Assembly (NCBI RefSeq): GCF_025359345.1
Contig: NZ_JANYGQ010000033.1
Span: 186,001 to 250,000, forward strand
Reading direction: 5' to 3'
From: Mucilaginibacter sp.
GTDB taxonomy: Bacteria > Bacteroidota > Bacteroidia > Sphingobacteriales > Sphingobacteriaceae
Length of the DNA stretch: 64,000 bases
Below the pieces are notes generated by a model. It saw only the letters and a program-made list of their open reading frames with translations. It was not told the origin of the DNA and ran no database searches. Below are positions 54,727-63,786 of this stretch, piece by piece. How positions within the stretch are numbered: position 1 is the stretch's first letter; each line of letters starts with the position of its first letter. The translations under genes and the position numbers were made by a program.

Positions 54727-55840
54727 AAGGGTAATCCTGTTTTCGTTGCAAACATTCAGCACTACCGGCGGCATCCAAAAAATGACACGGACGCTTGCCC
54801 ATTCACTGCATTTACTTGCCTTGCGTAAAAACTGGGACTTCTGCCTTTGGTCGGCATATGATTCTGATAGTGATTTAATGCCGCAATACCTGCCCGCAGA
54901 AAAGTTTACCGGCTTTGGCACTAACCGTATGGCGTTTGTATTAAAAACTATAACCGGGGCCAAAAAACCCGACGTTATTATTATCAGCCACATTAATCTT
55001 GCCCTTGTTGGCCTGCTTATAAAAATTATTAATCCTAAATGTAAGATATGGTTGATTGCGCACGGCATTGAAGTATGGCGTCCGTTGTCAGTATTAAAAA
55101 ATGCTTTTTTAAGGCGATGTGATAAAATTATATGTGTAAGCGACTTTACAAAGCAGCAGATGATAAAACGGCATAAAACCGACGCTGAGTTATGCGAAGT
55201 GCTTAACAATGCAGTTGACCCTTTTATTAAATTACCGGAAACGTTTACAAAACCCGACAGGCTGTTAAACAGGTACCGATTACTAAGTACTACTCCTGTT
55301 ATTTTTACGCTGACGCGCCTGGCATCGACTGAGCAGTATAAAGGGCACGACCAGGTTATAAAAGTTATAAGTAGATTGAAAGATAAATACCCGGGGATAA
55401 AGTATATTCTTGCCGGCCAATATGACCATAAAGAAGAAATCCGGATACAGAAGCTTATAAGTGAGGCCAAGGTTGAGGAGCAGGTAATACTTACCGGTTT
55501 TATTGCCGAGGAAGAAATTCCGGATTATTTTTTACTGGCCGACCTTTTTGTTTTACCAAGTAAAAAGGAGGGGTTTGGAATTGTTTTTATTGAAGCGATG
55601 GCTTGTGGCTTACCTGTTATTTGCGGTAATGCCGATGGAAGTGTAGATGCCATTTGTAACGGTGAACTTGGGACGGCAGTAAATACCGACGATTTGCCCG
55701 AGTTAGAAAACGCGATAACAGAGTATTTAAATTGCCCGCTAACTACCGCAAAACGGCAGCACTTGCAGCAGGAATGCTTGCGGCACTTTAATGAAACCGA
55801 ATACATAAACAGGCTTGAAAAAATGTTGACTAATGATTGA
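54719..55840 (+). CDS. family 4 glycosyltransferase
   Basis: The 373-residue GT-B fold retaining transferase has the donor-binding half with LTRLASTEQYKGHDQVI near residue 200 and the EX7E-type segment KKEGFGIVFIEAMACGLPVI near 280-300. The N-terminal half has SLQTFSTTGGIQKMTRTLAH. It overlaps both the amidotransferase and the ABC permease genes by 8 bases, indicating translational coupling. The sugar donor is unknown. Confidence 0.93.
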   Translation: MIKRVILFSLQTFSTTGGIQKMTRTLAHSLHLLALRKNWDFCLWSAYDSDSDLMPQYLPAEKFTGFGTNRMAFVLKTITGAKKPDVIIISHINLALVGLLIKIINPKCKIWLIAHGIEVWRPLSVLKNAFLRRCDKIICVSDFTKQQMIKRHKTDAELCEVLNNAVDPFIKLPETFTKPDRLLNRYRLLSTTPVIFTLTRLASTEQYKGHDQVIKVISRLKDKYPGIKYILAGQYDHKEEIRIQKLISEAKVEEQVILTGFIAEEEIPDYFLLADLFVLPSKKEGFGIVFIEAMACGLPVICGNADGSVDAICNGELGTAVNTDDLPELENAITEYLNCPLTTAKRQHLQQECLRHFNETEYINRLEKMLTND

Positions 55841-56696
55841 AGCACCTCCCGACAAGTGGGATATTGAATTAACCGCCGAAAACAACCTGCTTGATTTAAA
55901 GCTGAAGGATGTATGGCATTACCGCGACCTCCTTGTGTTGCTGGTGCGGCGCGATTTTGTATCATTTTACAAGCAAACTATATTGGGCCCATTGTGGTTT
56001 TTTATACAGCCGCTGTTTACTACCATTATTTACACGTTTGTATTTGGCAGCCTTGCCAATATATCAACGGACGGGCTTCCGCAGCCGCTGTTTTATTTAG
56101 CCGGCATTACCGCGTGGAATTACTTTGCCGACTGCCTTACCAAAACCTCCAGCGTGTTTACTGCAAATGCGGGGCTATTTGGCAAAGTGTATTTTCCACG
56201 ACTTATTGTGCCGTTAAGCATCGTGGTATCAAACCTAATCCGATTTGGGGTGCAAATGGCCTTATTTGTTTTAATGATGATAATTTATTGGGTTAAGGGC
56301 GCTTCCTTTCACCCTAATGCATACCTGTTACTATTTCCGTTCTTGCTGATTTTGATGGCAATGCTGGGCCTGGGGCTGGGCATGATAATTTCGGCGATGA
56401 CCACTAAGTACCGTGATTTGACATTCCTGATCACCTTTGGTATACAACTGATGATGTATTTAACCACCGTTATTTACCCGCTGTCAACAGTAAAACAGAA
56501 ATACCCGCATTATCAATGGATGGTGGAATACAACCCCATGACATCAATTATTGAGGCATTCAGGTACGGCTTTTTGGGGCAGGGTACTTTTACTATGCTG
56601 TCATTAGCTATAACAACTATTATCACGATAGTAATTATGCTATTAGGTATCATCGTTTTTAACCGGGTTGAGCGCAATTTTATCGATACCGTATAA
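55833..56696 (+). CDS. polysaccharide ABC transporter permease (Wzm-like)
   Basis: The 287-residue membrane protein matches the ABC-2 export permeases of O-antigen and teichoic acid systems: an N-terminal amphipathic part with LKDVWHYRDLLVLLVRRDFVSFYKQTILGPLW (around residues 24-55), then six membrane helices. It carries the polysaccharide across the inner membrane with the ATPase encoded 75 bases downstream. The gap between these two otherwise coupled genes holds the phased GGAACA array. Confidence 0.95.
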   Translation: MIEAPPDKWDIELTAENNLLDLKLKDVWHYRDLLVLLVRRDFVSFYKQTILGPLWFFIQPLFTTIIYTFVFGSLANISTDGLPQPLFYLAGITAWNYFADCLTKTSSVFTANAGLFGKVYFPRLIVPLSIVVSNLIRFGVQMALFVLMMIIYWVKGASFHPNAYLLLFPFLLILMAMLGLGLGMIISAMTTKYRDLTFLITFGIQLMMYLTTVIYPLSTVKQKYPHYQWMVEYNPMTSIIEAFRYGFLGQGTFTMLSLAITTIITIVIMLLGIIVFNRVERNFIDTV

Positions 56697-56699
56697 AGT

Positions 56700-56750
56700 G
56701 TTCCACGAAACATGTGGAACAGCCTGGAACACTTTGGAACAGTTGGAACA
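56700..56750. repeat. phased TGGAACA array between wzm and wzt
   Basis: GTTCCAC (56700-56706) pairs with GTGGAAC (56714-56720). TGGAAC then recurs at 56715, 56725, 56735 and 56744, a spacing of 10, 10 and 9 bases. It occupies most of the 75-base gap. Confidence 0.6.
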
Positions 56751-56771
56751 CCTCACATTTAATAAATTTTA

Positions 56772-58073
56772 ATGTCCGTAGTAATTAAGGTTGAAAATTT
56801 ATCAAAAGCTTACCAGTTAGGCGATATCGGTACAGGCACCATTAGCCGCGACCTGGAGCGCTTTTGGGCAAAAATGCGGGGGAAAGAAGATCCTTTTTTA
56901 AAAATAGGTGAGGTAAATGACCGCGCTGTTAAAGGTGAAAGTGATGTGGTTTGGAGCCTGAAAGATATAAACTTTGAAATTCAACAGGGCGACGCAGTAG
57001 GTATTATAGGGCGAAATGGCGCTGGCAAAAGTACGCTGCTTAAAATTTTAAGCAGGGTTACGGCCCCTACAACGGGCTCGGCAAAATTAAAGGGGCGCAT
57101 AGCCAGCTTGTTAGAAGTTGGTACCGGCTTTCATCCCGAATTAAGCGGCCGGGAAAACATTTATTTAAACGGCGCCATACTAGGCATGCGCAAAGCTGAA
57201 ATTAAAAGAAAGTTTGACGAGATTGTTGATTTTTCGGGTGTTGAGCGTTATGTGGATACCCCGGTTAAACGCTATTCATCGGGTATGTACGTACGGTTGG
57301 CTTTTGCTGTTGCCGCACATCTTGAAAGCGAGATTATGATTGTTGATGAGGTGCTGGCGGTTGGCGACGCCGAGTTCCAGAAAAAGTGCCTCGGCAAAAT
57401 GGGCGATGTAAGTAAAGGCGAGGGAAGAACAGTACTGTTTGTGAGCCATAACTTAACTGCCATAACGCGCCTTTGCAGCTCATCAATGCTATTGCGGAAC
57501 GGCCTGCTGATAGACCATGACGCAACTCATAAAATTATCACCAACTATTTGAGCACCGACGAAGTATCAACCTCCTTCATGCAATGGGAAATTGGTAATG
57601 CCCCGGGGAACGGCGTTGCCCGTATTCTAAGTGCCGGGGTATTTGATGAAAGCTACGAGGTGTATGAGTATATCGACATCCGGAAACCTGTGATAATTAA
57701 AATGGAGTATGATGTATTGGTTGACGATGTTAAATTAACCCATGCGTTTGTTTTTTATAATGAGCACGGCATACGTCTATTTGACTCGCATGATGTTAAC
57801 TCTGCCTGGAGCAGCAACTCGGTGCGAAAAAAAGGCAGATATACTGCGGAAATGTTGATACCCGGCAATTTCTTTTCAGAAGGCAAAGTGAAAATCAGTC
57901 CGGCGGTCATCACCTCCGACCCCTTTGAGCTGCACGCCTATGCCGAAGATTCTATCTCGTTTTTAGTAAAAGACAGCATGGATGGCGACTCGGCCAGGGG
58001 TGAGTATGCCGGTAGCTATGGAGGGGTAATTAGACCATTGTTTAACTGGAAAGCTGATTTTACAGGGCGATGA
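56772..58073 (+). CDS. polysaccharide ABC transporter ATPase with carbohydrate-binding C-terminus (Wzt-like)
   Basis: The 433-residue protein has an ABC domain: Walker A GRNGAGKST near residue 80, signature YSSGMYVRLAFA, Walker B IMIVDEVLAVGDAEF, and a switch His in FVSHNLTAI. A C-terminal beta-sandwich (about 290-433) of the Wzt_C type binds the polysaccharide end in related systems. An N-terminal insertion of about 40 residues precedes the Walker A strand, as in O-antigen exporters. The gene ends in a 4-base overlap (ATGA) with the oxidoreductase. Confidence 0.95.
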   Translation: MSVVIKVENLSKAYQLGDIGTGTISRDLERFWAKMRGKEDPFLKIGEVNDRAVKGESDVVWSLKDINFEIQQGDAVGIIGRNGAGKSTLLKILSRVTAPTTGSAKLKGRIASLLEVGTGFHPELSGRENIYLNGAILGMRKAEIKRKFDEIVDFSGVERYVDTPVKRYSSGMYVRLAFAVAAHLESEIMIVDEVLAVGDAEFQKKCLGKMGDVSKGEGRTVLFVSHNLTAITRLCSSSMLLRNGLLIDHDATHKIITNYLSTDEVSTSFMQWEIGNAPGNGVARILSAGVFDESYEVYEYIDIRKPVIIKMEYDVLVDDVKLTHAFVFYNEHGIRLFDSHDVNSAWSSNSVRKKGRYTAEMLIPGNFFSEGKVKISPAVITSDPFELHAYAEDSISFLVKDSMDGDSARGEYAGSYGGVIRPLFNWKADFTGR

Positions 58074-59164
58074 GAATTTTGATTATAGGTGCGGGTCTTT
58101 TTGGCACATCAGCAGCCAATATATTGGCTGATAAAAATAACCAAATTGATTTGATTGAGGCTGAAAGCGATATTATGCAATTAGCATCAAGGGTTAACCA
58201 TAACCGGATACACCTTGGCTACCATTATTTGCGCAGCATCCAAACAGCCGAACAAAGCATCGAGGGCCTGTTGTCATTTTTATTTAATTATGGTAAATCA
58301 GTAATTCATCAATTGCCCAATTACTATGCCATTGCAAGGGAAGGGAGCAAAACCACGCCTGCCGAATTTGTTAGCTTTTGCGACAATGTTGGTATTGGTT
58401 ACGATAACGAATATCCTGATAGTAAATTCTTAAACAGGGATAAAATTGAAGAATGCTTTAAAGTACCCGAACCGGTTTGGGACTACGAAAGATTAAAGAA
58501 AATCATTAAAAGCAATCTGAAAAAATCTAAAATCAACCTGCTGCTGGGCACCGAATGCACTAACCTAAAACAGCTGCCTGATAAAACCTTTGAAGCAACA
58601 TTTAACAATGCAGTAAAGCATTACGACGTTGTAATAAACACTACTTATTCAAACATCAATAAAATAAATAAATACCTTGGGGTTGAGCAGAAAAGGCTGC
58701 TTTTTGAAAATGTGATTATCCCGGTTTTTAGATACCCTACACCGGCAAAGGGCTTAACAATTATGGACGGGCCGTTCTGCTCAGTAATGCCACGGGGCAG
58801 GGTAAAAAACGAATTCCTGCTTTACCATGTGAGGCAGTCTGTTACCCAATCGCAGCTGGCAATTAATAACCCCGGTTTTGGGATAAGCGATATTTTAGAC
58901 AAGGATGCGGAAAGTGTCATTTACCAACAATCTGCATTGTTTATGCCGTTTTTAAACGACGCAGTACACGCAGGGTATAATAAAACCACCAGGTTGGTTT
59001 ATGAAAACTGCGATGACGCGCGTATAACCGAACTACATGTTTACCCGGAAGTGAAAAATTACTTTTCGGTACTATCAGGCAAGGTTACAACCTGTATACA
59101 GGTGGCACTAGAAATTAAGCATATACTGCAAGGCAAACAAAAATTAAAAAGGGCAAAAATATGA
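58070..59164 (+). CDS. FAD-dependent oxidoreductase
   Basis: The 364-residue protein begins with the dinucleotide-binding fold ILIIGAGLFGTSAANIL and the acidic ribose-binding end LIEAE near residue 35, as in DAO-type flavoproteins. The segment HNRIHLGYHYLRS resembles the FAD-contact region of that group. A later cluster, GPFCSVMPRGR, may contribute to the active site. The substrate is not clear. Its position, with 4-base overlaps to Wzt and the methyltransferase, suggests modification of a sugar or terminal residue. Confidence 0.85.
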   Translation: MRILIIGAGLFGTSAANILADKNNQIDLIEAESDIMQLASRVNHNRIHLGYHYLRSIQTAEQSIEGLLSFLFNYGKSVIHQLPNYYAIAREGSKTTPAEFVSFCDNVGIGYDNEYPDSKFLNRDKIEECFKVPEPVWDYERLKKIIKSNLKKSKINLLLGTECTNLKQLPDKTFEATFNNAVKHYDVVINTTYSNINKINKYLGVEQKRLLFENVIIPVFRYPTPAKGLTIMDGPFCSVMPRGRVKNEFLLYHVRQSVTQSQLAINNPGFGISDILDKDAESVIYQQSALFMPFLNDAVHAGYNKTTRLVYENCDDARITELHVYPEVKNYFSVLSGKVTTCIQVALEIKHILQGKQKLKRAKI

Positions 59165-59697
59165 AACTCCACTTAGGCTCGGGCAAAAACGTTAAAGAAG
59201 GGTATATTAATATTGACAAGTATGTTGACTTTCCGGGTGTGGAAAAGCTGGATATATTTAATTTGCCTTATGCCGATGACTCTGTCGACGAAATTTTATC
59301 AGAACATTTGGTGGAGCACATAGGGTTTAAGGACGAAGAAAGGTTTTGGCGGGAATGTGCAAGGGTATTAAAGCCCGGTGGAAAGCTGGTAACAGAAACG
59401 CCGGATATGGAATGGTTATGCAAACAGTTTTTAGAAGCTGAAGACTCGTTTAAGGAGTTTTATAAAGTAGGTGCCAAAGATCATTACTTTGGCAACGGCC
59501 GGTCGGTTGAGCAGCGCTGGGGAATGATAACCACCCACTTTTTTGGCAATCAAAACGGTGATGGGCAGTTTCATTATAACGGCTATACCAAACAAAAACT
59601 AATACGTATTGCAGATATGATTGGCTTAAAAGACTGCACTGTTGTGAAAATATTTAATAAAGGCGCGCAGGCACTGGTAGCCACCATGATAAAATAA
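59161..59697 (+). CDS. SAM-dependent methyltransferase
   Basis: The 178-residue class I methyltransferase has the SAM-binding start LHLGSGKNVKEGYINID, an acidic LDIFNLPYADDSVDEI and the motif EHLVEHI, then ARVLKPGGKLVTETPD. It resembles the small methyltransferases found in polysaccharide loci. It overlaps its neighbours by 4 and 1 bases. A terminal methyl group could be the mark read by the Wzt C-terminal domain, but this is speculative. Confidence 0.88.
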   Translation: MKLHLGSGKNVKEGYINIDKYVDFPGVEKLDIFNLPYADDSVDEILSEHLVEHIGFKDEERFWRECARVLKPGGKLVTETPDMEWLCKQFLEAEDSFKEFYKVGAKDHYFGNGRSVEQRWGMITTHFFGNQNGDGQFHYNGYTKQKLIRIADMIGLKDCTVVKIFNKGAQALVATMIK

Positions 59698-60347
59698 TGA
59701 AGGAAGATGTTTTGATTTTTGGCGGCAACAGCTTTTTGGCGAAAGCCTTTAATGACAAATACAAAGATGCCTACGCCATACATAACGTTTACCGCAACGA
59801 CCAAACCAAACAGCTGAATTTCGACTTTGAAAGCGATGATACCGAAAGTATAAACAATAAACTAAATGGCAATTATAAAGCTGTGTTATTTTTCCAGGGG
59901 TTAAACCCGTCGGTTGGCGCAAAAGATATTGACGTTGAACATTTTTCAAGGATGTTGAAGGTAAACCTTGTTACCCCCACGCTGCTCATAAAAAATTTGG
60001 CCGGCAAATTAAGTGAAGGCGCATTGGTATTATTTATATCGTCAGTCGCCAAAAAGAAAGGCAGCTATGACCCTGCATATGGAAGCGCCAAAGCCGGGTT
60101 AATTGGCCTGATGCATAGTTTGGCAAATGCCTATAATCAACTAAGGTTTAATGTTGTTTCATTGGGCCTTGTTGAAAATTCGCCGGTTTTTAATAATATG
60201 ACGGAAGATTTCAGGCAGAAACATGCCGGCAGGATGTTTAATGATGAATTTATTAAGGTTGAAGATGTAATAAACATTGTAGCCGAACTGATAAATAATA
60301 AAAGCATAAACAGGGCAGATATTGAAATAGATGGCGGATACAATTAA
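59697..60347 (+). CDS. short-chain dehydrogenase/reductase
   Basis: The 216-residue SDR has an atypical cofactor loop (LIFGGNSFLAKAF), an FQGLNPS segment in the place of NAG, a catalytic Ser in LFISSVAKKKG and the Tyr-x3-Lys pair in PAYGSAKAG. The DGG end (IDGGYN) is typical of classical SDRs. It is shorter than most (about 250). It overlaps the methyltransferase by 1 base and the next GT2 by 17 bases. Probably involved in sugar synthesis or modification. Confidence 0.88.
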   Translation: MKEDVLIFGGNSFLAKAFNDKYKDAYAIHNVYRNDQTKQLNFDFESDDTESINNKLNGNYKAVLFFQGLNPSVGAKDIDVEHFSRMLKVNLVTPTLLIKNLAGKLSEGALVLFISSVAKKKGSYDPAYGSAKAGLIGLMHSLANAYNQLRFNVVSLGLVENSPVFNNMTEDFRQKHAGRMFNDEFIKVEDVINIVAELINNKSINRADIEIDGGYN

Positions 60348-61299
60348 TCATCAGCCTTTGGTAACCGTTGGCATTTGCTGCTATAACCGAGAAGAGGGTT
60401 TTAAGCACACTTTACAATGCATAACCAACCAAACATATAAAAATCTTGAAATAATTATTTCGCAGGATTTTAATGAAACGCTTGATTTCGGCCCTATTGC
60501 CAGCGCGGCCCACGACGAAAGAATAACATTTTATAAACAACCAAAGCGGTTATCAATGTATAACAATTTTTGCTTTTTGCTTGAAAAGGCAAATGGCCAA
60601 TATTTTATGTGGGCCGCTGACGACGACTGGTGGGCGCCTGAGTTTATTGAAAAAATAATAGCGTCGCTGCTTGCCAACCCTGCGGCCGTTGCCGGGTTCT
60701 GCGATTTTATGGAGGTTGATGAGGACAATAACAGGATTACATCGTACCCAAACCATCTGCCCCTGTTACAGGAATTTGTTACCGGTAATGATGTTAAGCG
60801 GGTGAAAAATTATATAAACCAGTTTGAAGGTTTCGGTAAGGCAAATCTTTTTTATGCCATATTTAAAACCAGCGTATTACGCTCGCAACAGGTAATTGAT
60901 ATTTTAAAAAAAGGCGATTTGCCAGGGGATATGCTGATTAACCTGGCAGTATTACTGCAGGGCGAACTGGTTGTTGTACCCCAGCTACTGCGTACATGCA
61001 CATATACACCTGTTAAGGGTTATATACAGGAGACGCATGTCCCAAGGTTAAAAAACCTGTTATTTATAAAAGTAAATTTTGGCGGATTGCGGTACCTGAA
61101 GAAAAAATGGAGCGACTATCTTTACAGCCATTTTGCCGTTATCCGAAACTCGGGGCTGGACTTTCCCCAAAAAGTCAGCATATACCTTGCTGTAATAAAG
61201 AAAATAGCGCTTTTCTATTATGATCTGCTTTGTATTAATGTTTACCTGAGGGGCTATAACATATTTTCTAAAATGAGAAGGCAAAACACGCTTAGTTAA
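60331..61299 (+). CDS. family 2 glycosyltransferase
   Basis: The 322-residue GT-A protein begins with VTVGICCYNREEGFKHTLQC, has EIIISQDFNE near residue 37 and the metal-binding region as WAADDDWW near residue 92. It overlaps the SDR gene by 17 bases. A cluster of aromatic and basic residues near the C-terminus may associate with the membrane. Donor and acceptor unknown. Confidence 0.9.
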   Translation: MADTINHQPLVTVGICCYNREEGFKHTLQCITNQTYKNLEIIISQDFNETLDFGPIASAAHDERITFYKQPKRLSMYNNFCFLLEKANGQYFMWAADDDWWAPEFIEKIIASLLANPAAVAGFCDFMEVDEDNNRITSYPNHLPLLQEFVTGNDVKRVKNYINQFEGFGKANLFYAIFKTSVLRSQQVIDILKKGDLPGDMLINLAVLLQGELVVVPQLLRTCTYTPVKGYIQETHVPRLKNLLFIKVNFGGLRYLKKKWSDYLYSHFAVIRNSGLDFPQKVSIYLAVIKKIALFYYDLLCINVYLRGYNIFSKMRRQNTLS

Positions 61300-61307
61300 A
61301 TACTTGC

Positions 61308-61973
61308 ATGTCGTTAAAAAGCTATTTGAAGAGAATTTTGGGTAAATTGGTTAAAAAATCAACAGAGGCAACGTGCAACCCGGAACCCGTGTTAAACTAC
61401 TCTTTTCACAACAGCACTATGGGCCACAACTGTGCTATAGGTAAGGATTGTTACGTTTATAATACAAACATTGGCGATTATACTTATCTAAGCTCGGCCG
61501 TATCGGTAATGAATACCGCGATTGGTAAGTTTTGTTCTATTGCTCAGGGCGCTTGCATAAGTTTGGGCATGCACCCATCGTCAGAATTTGTAAGCACGCA
61601 CCCCGCTTTCTTTTCCCTAAACAAACAAAACGGCATGACGTTTAGCGATCAAAATTATTTTGCAGAAATGGGCGAAACCAAAATAGGCAATGATGTTTGG
61701 ATTGGGGTTAATGCGATTATTATGGATAACATTACAATAGGCAATGGAGCCATCGTCGGCGCCGGGGCTGTTGTAACGCATAATATCCCGGCGTATGCCA
61801 TTGCTGTTGGGATACCGGCAAAAGTTATAAAATACCGGTTCGAAAAAGACGAGATAGAATTTCTTGAAAATTTTAAATGGTGGGATAAAGAGCACGATTG
61901 GCTAAAAAATAATTTCAAGGATTTGCACGATATTAAATTGTTTATGAAAAAGCATGCAGCCGTTGGTGATTAA
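61308..61973 (+). CDS. sugar O-acetyltransferase (left-handed beta-helix, CatB/LbetaH type)
   Basis: The 221-residue protein shows hexapeptide repeats: IGKDCYVYNTNIGDYTYLSS, IGKFCSIAQGA, IGNDVWIGVNAIIM and IGNGAIVGAGAVVTHNIP. The catalytic His is probably in GMHPSSEFVSTHP near residue 90. It should transfer acetyl from acetyl-CoA to a sugar hydroxyl. Its end overlaps the fucosyltransferase-like gene by 20 bases. Confidence 0.92.
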   Translation: MSLKSYLKRILGKLVKKSTEATCNPEPVLNYSFHNSTMGHNCAIGKDCYVYNTNIGDYTYLSSAVSVMNTAIGKFCSIAQGACISLGMHPSSEFVSTHPAFFSLNKQNGMTFSDQNYFAEMGETKIGNDVWIGVNAIIMDNITIGNGAIVGAGAVVTHNIPAYAIAVGIPAKVIKYRFEKDEIEFLENFKWWDKEHDWLKNNFKDLHDIKLFMKKHAAVGD

Positions 61974-62847
61974 ACTACAAGGCGGGCTTGGCAACCAAAT
62001 GTTTCAATATGCATTTGGCTTATCAGTTGCTAAAAAAATGAACGCACAATTGTATCTCGATTTATCTTTTTACAATCAAAACCACGGCCTTACGCCGCGA
62101 AGCTATGCCCTGGAGGTTTTCGGAGGCCAAACAAAAATTGCTGAGCGTAAAATTGTCGATAGTTTTTTTCGTCCCGGTTTATTGCAAAGGGTACTAAAAA
62201 AAGCCGGGTTGGATAGGCATACCCTATACCGCGAAAAAACGATGCGGTTTGACAAAAGTGTATTTGATATAACTCCACCAGTATACTTTGAAGGCTTTTG
62301 GCAAAGCGAGCAATATTTCAATTCGATAGAAAACGAAATAAGAAGTGCTTTTGCTTTCAAAAAGCCGTTAAACACGCAATCCCAAAAAATTGCCGGCGAA
62401 ATTGCGCAACAACAGCATCCGGTTAGCATACACGTGCGCCGGGGGGACTACGTAACCTCAGCAAGTACAAATGAATTGCACGGCATTTGCTCAATTGCTT
62501 ATTACCAAAAGGCTATTGCTTTAATTAAGCAAAAGGTAACAAACCCAACATTCTACTTTTTTTCGGACGATGCAGAATGGGTGGCCAAAAACCTCATTGC
62601 CACCGACGATAACGCAGTACTGGTACAACATAACGAGGGCGATGACAGCTGGCAGGATATGGCCTTAATGAGCAAGTGCCGCCACCATATTATAGCTAAT
62701 AGTAGCTTTAGCTGGTGGGCTGCCTGGCTTAACCCAGGTAGTGAAAAGATGGTTATTGCACCCGCTAATTGGTTTGCGGCAAAGGTATCTAATTTAGATA
62801 CTTTGGATTTAATCCCTAAAAATTGGATACAACTACCCAATGACTGA
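61954..62847 (+). CDS. family 11 glycosyltransferase (alpha-1,2-fucosyltransferase-like)
   Basis: The 297-residue protein has the GT11 motifs: LQGGLGNQMFQYAFG at residues 8-22, SIHVRRGDYV near 153, FFSDDAEWV and ANSSFSWWAAWLNP near 250. These features are typical of GDP-fucose-dependent alpha-1,2-fucosyltransferases. GDP-fucose synthesis genes are not in the window, so the donor is assigned by family. It overlaps the acetyltransferase by 20 bases and the next gene by 8. Confidence 0.92.
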   Translation: MQPLVIKLQGGLGNQMFQYAFGLSVAKKMNAQLYLDLSFYNQNHGLTPRSYALEVFGGQTKIAERKIVDSFFRPGLLQRVLKKAGLDRHTLYREKTMRFDKSVFDITPPVYFEGFWQSEQYFNSIENEIRSAFAFKKPLNTQSQKIAGEIAQQQHPVSIHVRRGDYVTSASTNELHGICSIAYYQKAIALIKQKVTNPTFYFFSDDAEWVAKNLIATDDNAVLVQHNEGDDSWQDMALMSKCRHHIIANSSFSWWAAWLNPGSEKMVIAPANWFAAKVSNLDTLDLIPKNWIQLPND

Positions 62848-63778
62848 ACCATTAGTATCTGTAATTATGCCTGCCTTTAACGCGGGGCAATTTATTGCAG
62901 AGGCAGTAGATTCGGTTATCAAACAAACTTTTACCGGTTGGGAGTTAATTATCGTAAACGATGGCTCGACAGATGATACCCAAGCCATTGCCGAGCGATA
63001 TGTTGCGGGCGATGCAAGAATTAGACTGGTAAAACAGCAAAATAAAAAATTAAGCGCCGCGCGCAACACCGGGATAGCAAATGCAAAAGGCGAATGGGTT
63101 GCATTTTTGGATGCCGATGATTTTTGGGTCGCCGGGAAACTGGAAAAGCAATTGGTTGCCGCGGGAAAATACCCCGCAGCGGGCGTTGTTTTTAGCGATG
63201 GCTTTACCTATTATAATAACGACGTAAAAACGGCACAACCCTATGGTACCATTGCTGGTTACTTTGCGCCTGCCGATATTTACAAATTGGAATACCAGGG
63301 TAATTACATTCCTGTTTTATCGGTACTGGTAAAAAAAAAAGAACTGGATACAGTGGGCCTGCAGGACGAAAAACTGCGCGCGTGCGAAGACTGGGACTAT
63401 TGGCTACGACTGGCCTTACAGGGCGTTGGGTTTTACGGAATGGAGGAAAAGCTGTTCTACTACCGCAGGCATGCCGCCAATATGTCGAACGACAATAGTT
63501 TAATGAGCTTGGCTAACGCGACAATCTTTATTAAAAATTTTAAGCCGGAATTGTTACCGGCCGAAGATATTAAGCGTGTTACAGGTTTTATAAACCGGAC
63601 CATTTGCAGCCTTATCAAGCCAGGTAAAATTAACGAGGCACTGTTTTTGAACAATGGCATGTATAATATTACAGGCAGCGGCCTTAGGAAATGGGGCTCT
63701 TTTATTATGGAAAAGCTGGGTAAACAATCATACTACCCTGTAAGATTGATTTTTAAAATGGATAGGATACTGACCTGA
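62840..63778 (+). CDS. family 2 glycosyltransferase
   Basis: The 312-residue GT-A protein has VSVIMPAFNAGQFIAEAVDS at the start, IIVNDGSTDDT near residue 37, the KLSAARNTGIANAKGEWVAFLDADD region near 75-98 with its metal-binding DADD, and ACEDWDYWLRLAL near 190 as the catalytic-base region. All motifs are intact. It overlaps the GT11 gene by 8 bases. Donor unknown. Confidence 0.93.
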   Translation: MTEPLVSVIMPAFNAGQFIAEAVDSVIKQTFTGWELIIVNDGSTDDTQAIAERYVAGDARIRLVKQQNKKLSAARNTGIANAKGEWVAFLDADDFWVAGKLEKQLVAAGKYPAAGVVFSDGFTYYNNDVKTAQPYGTIAGYFAPADIYKLEYQGNYIPVLSVLVKKKELDTVGLQDEKLRACEDWDYWLRLALQGVGFYGMEEKLFYYRRHAANMSNDNSLMSLANATIFIKNFKPELLPAEDIKRVTGFINRTICSLIKPGKINEALFLNNGMYNITGSGLRKWGSFIMEKLGKQSYYPVRLIFKMDRILT

Positions 63779-63786
63779 TATTGACG

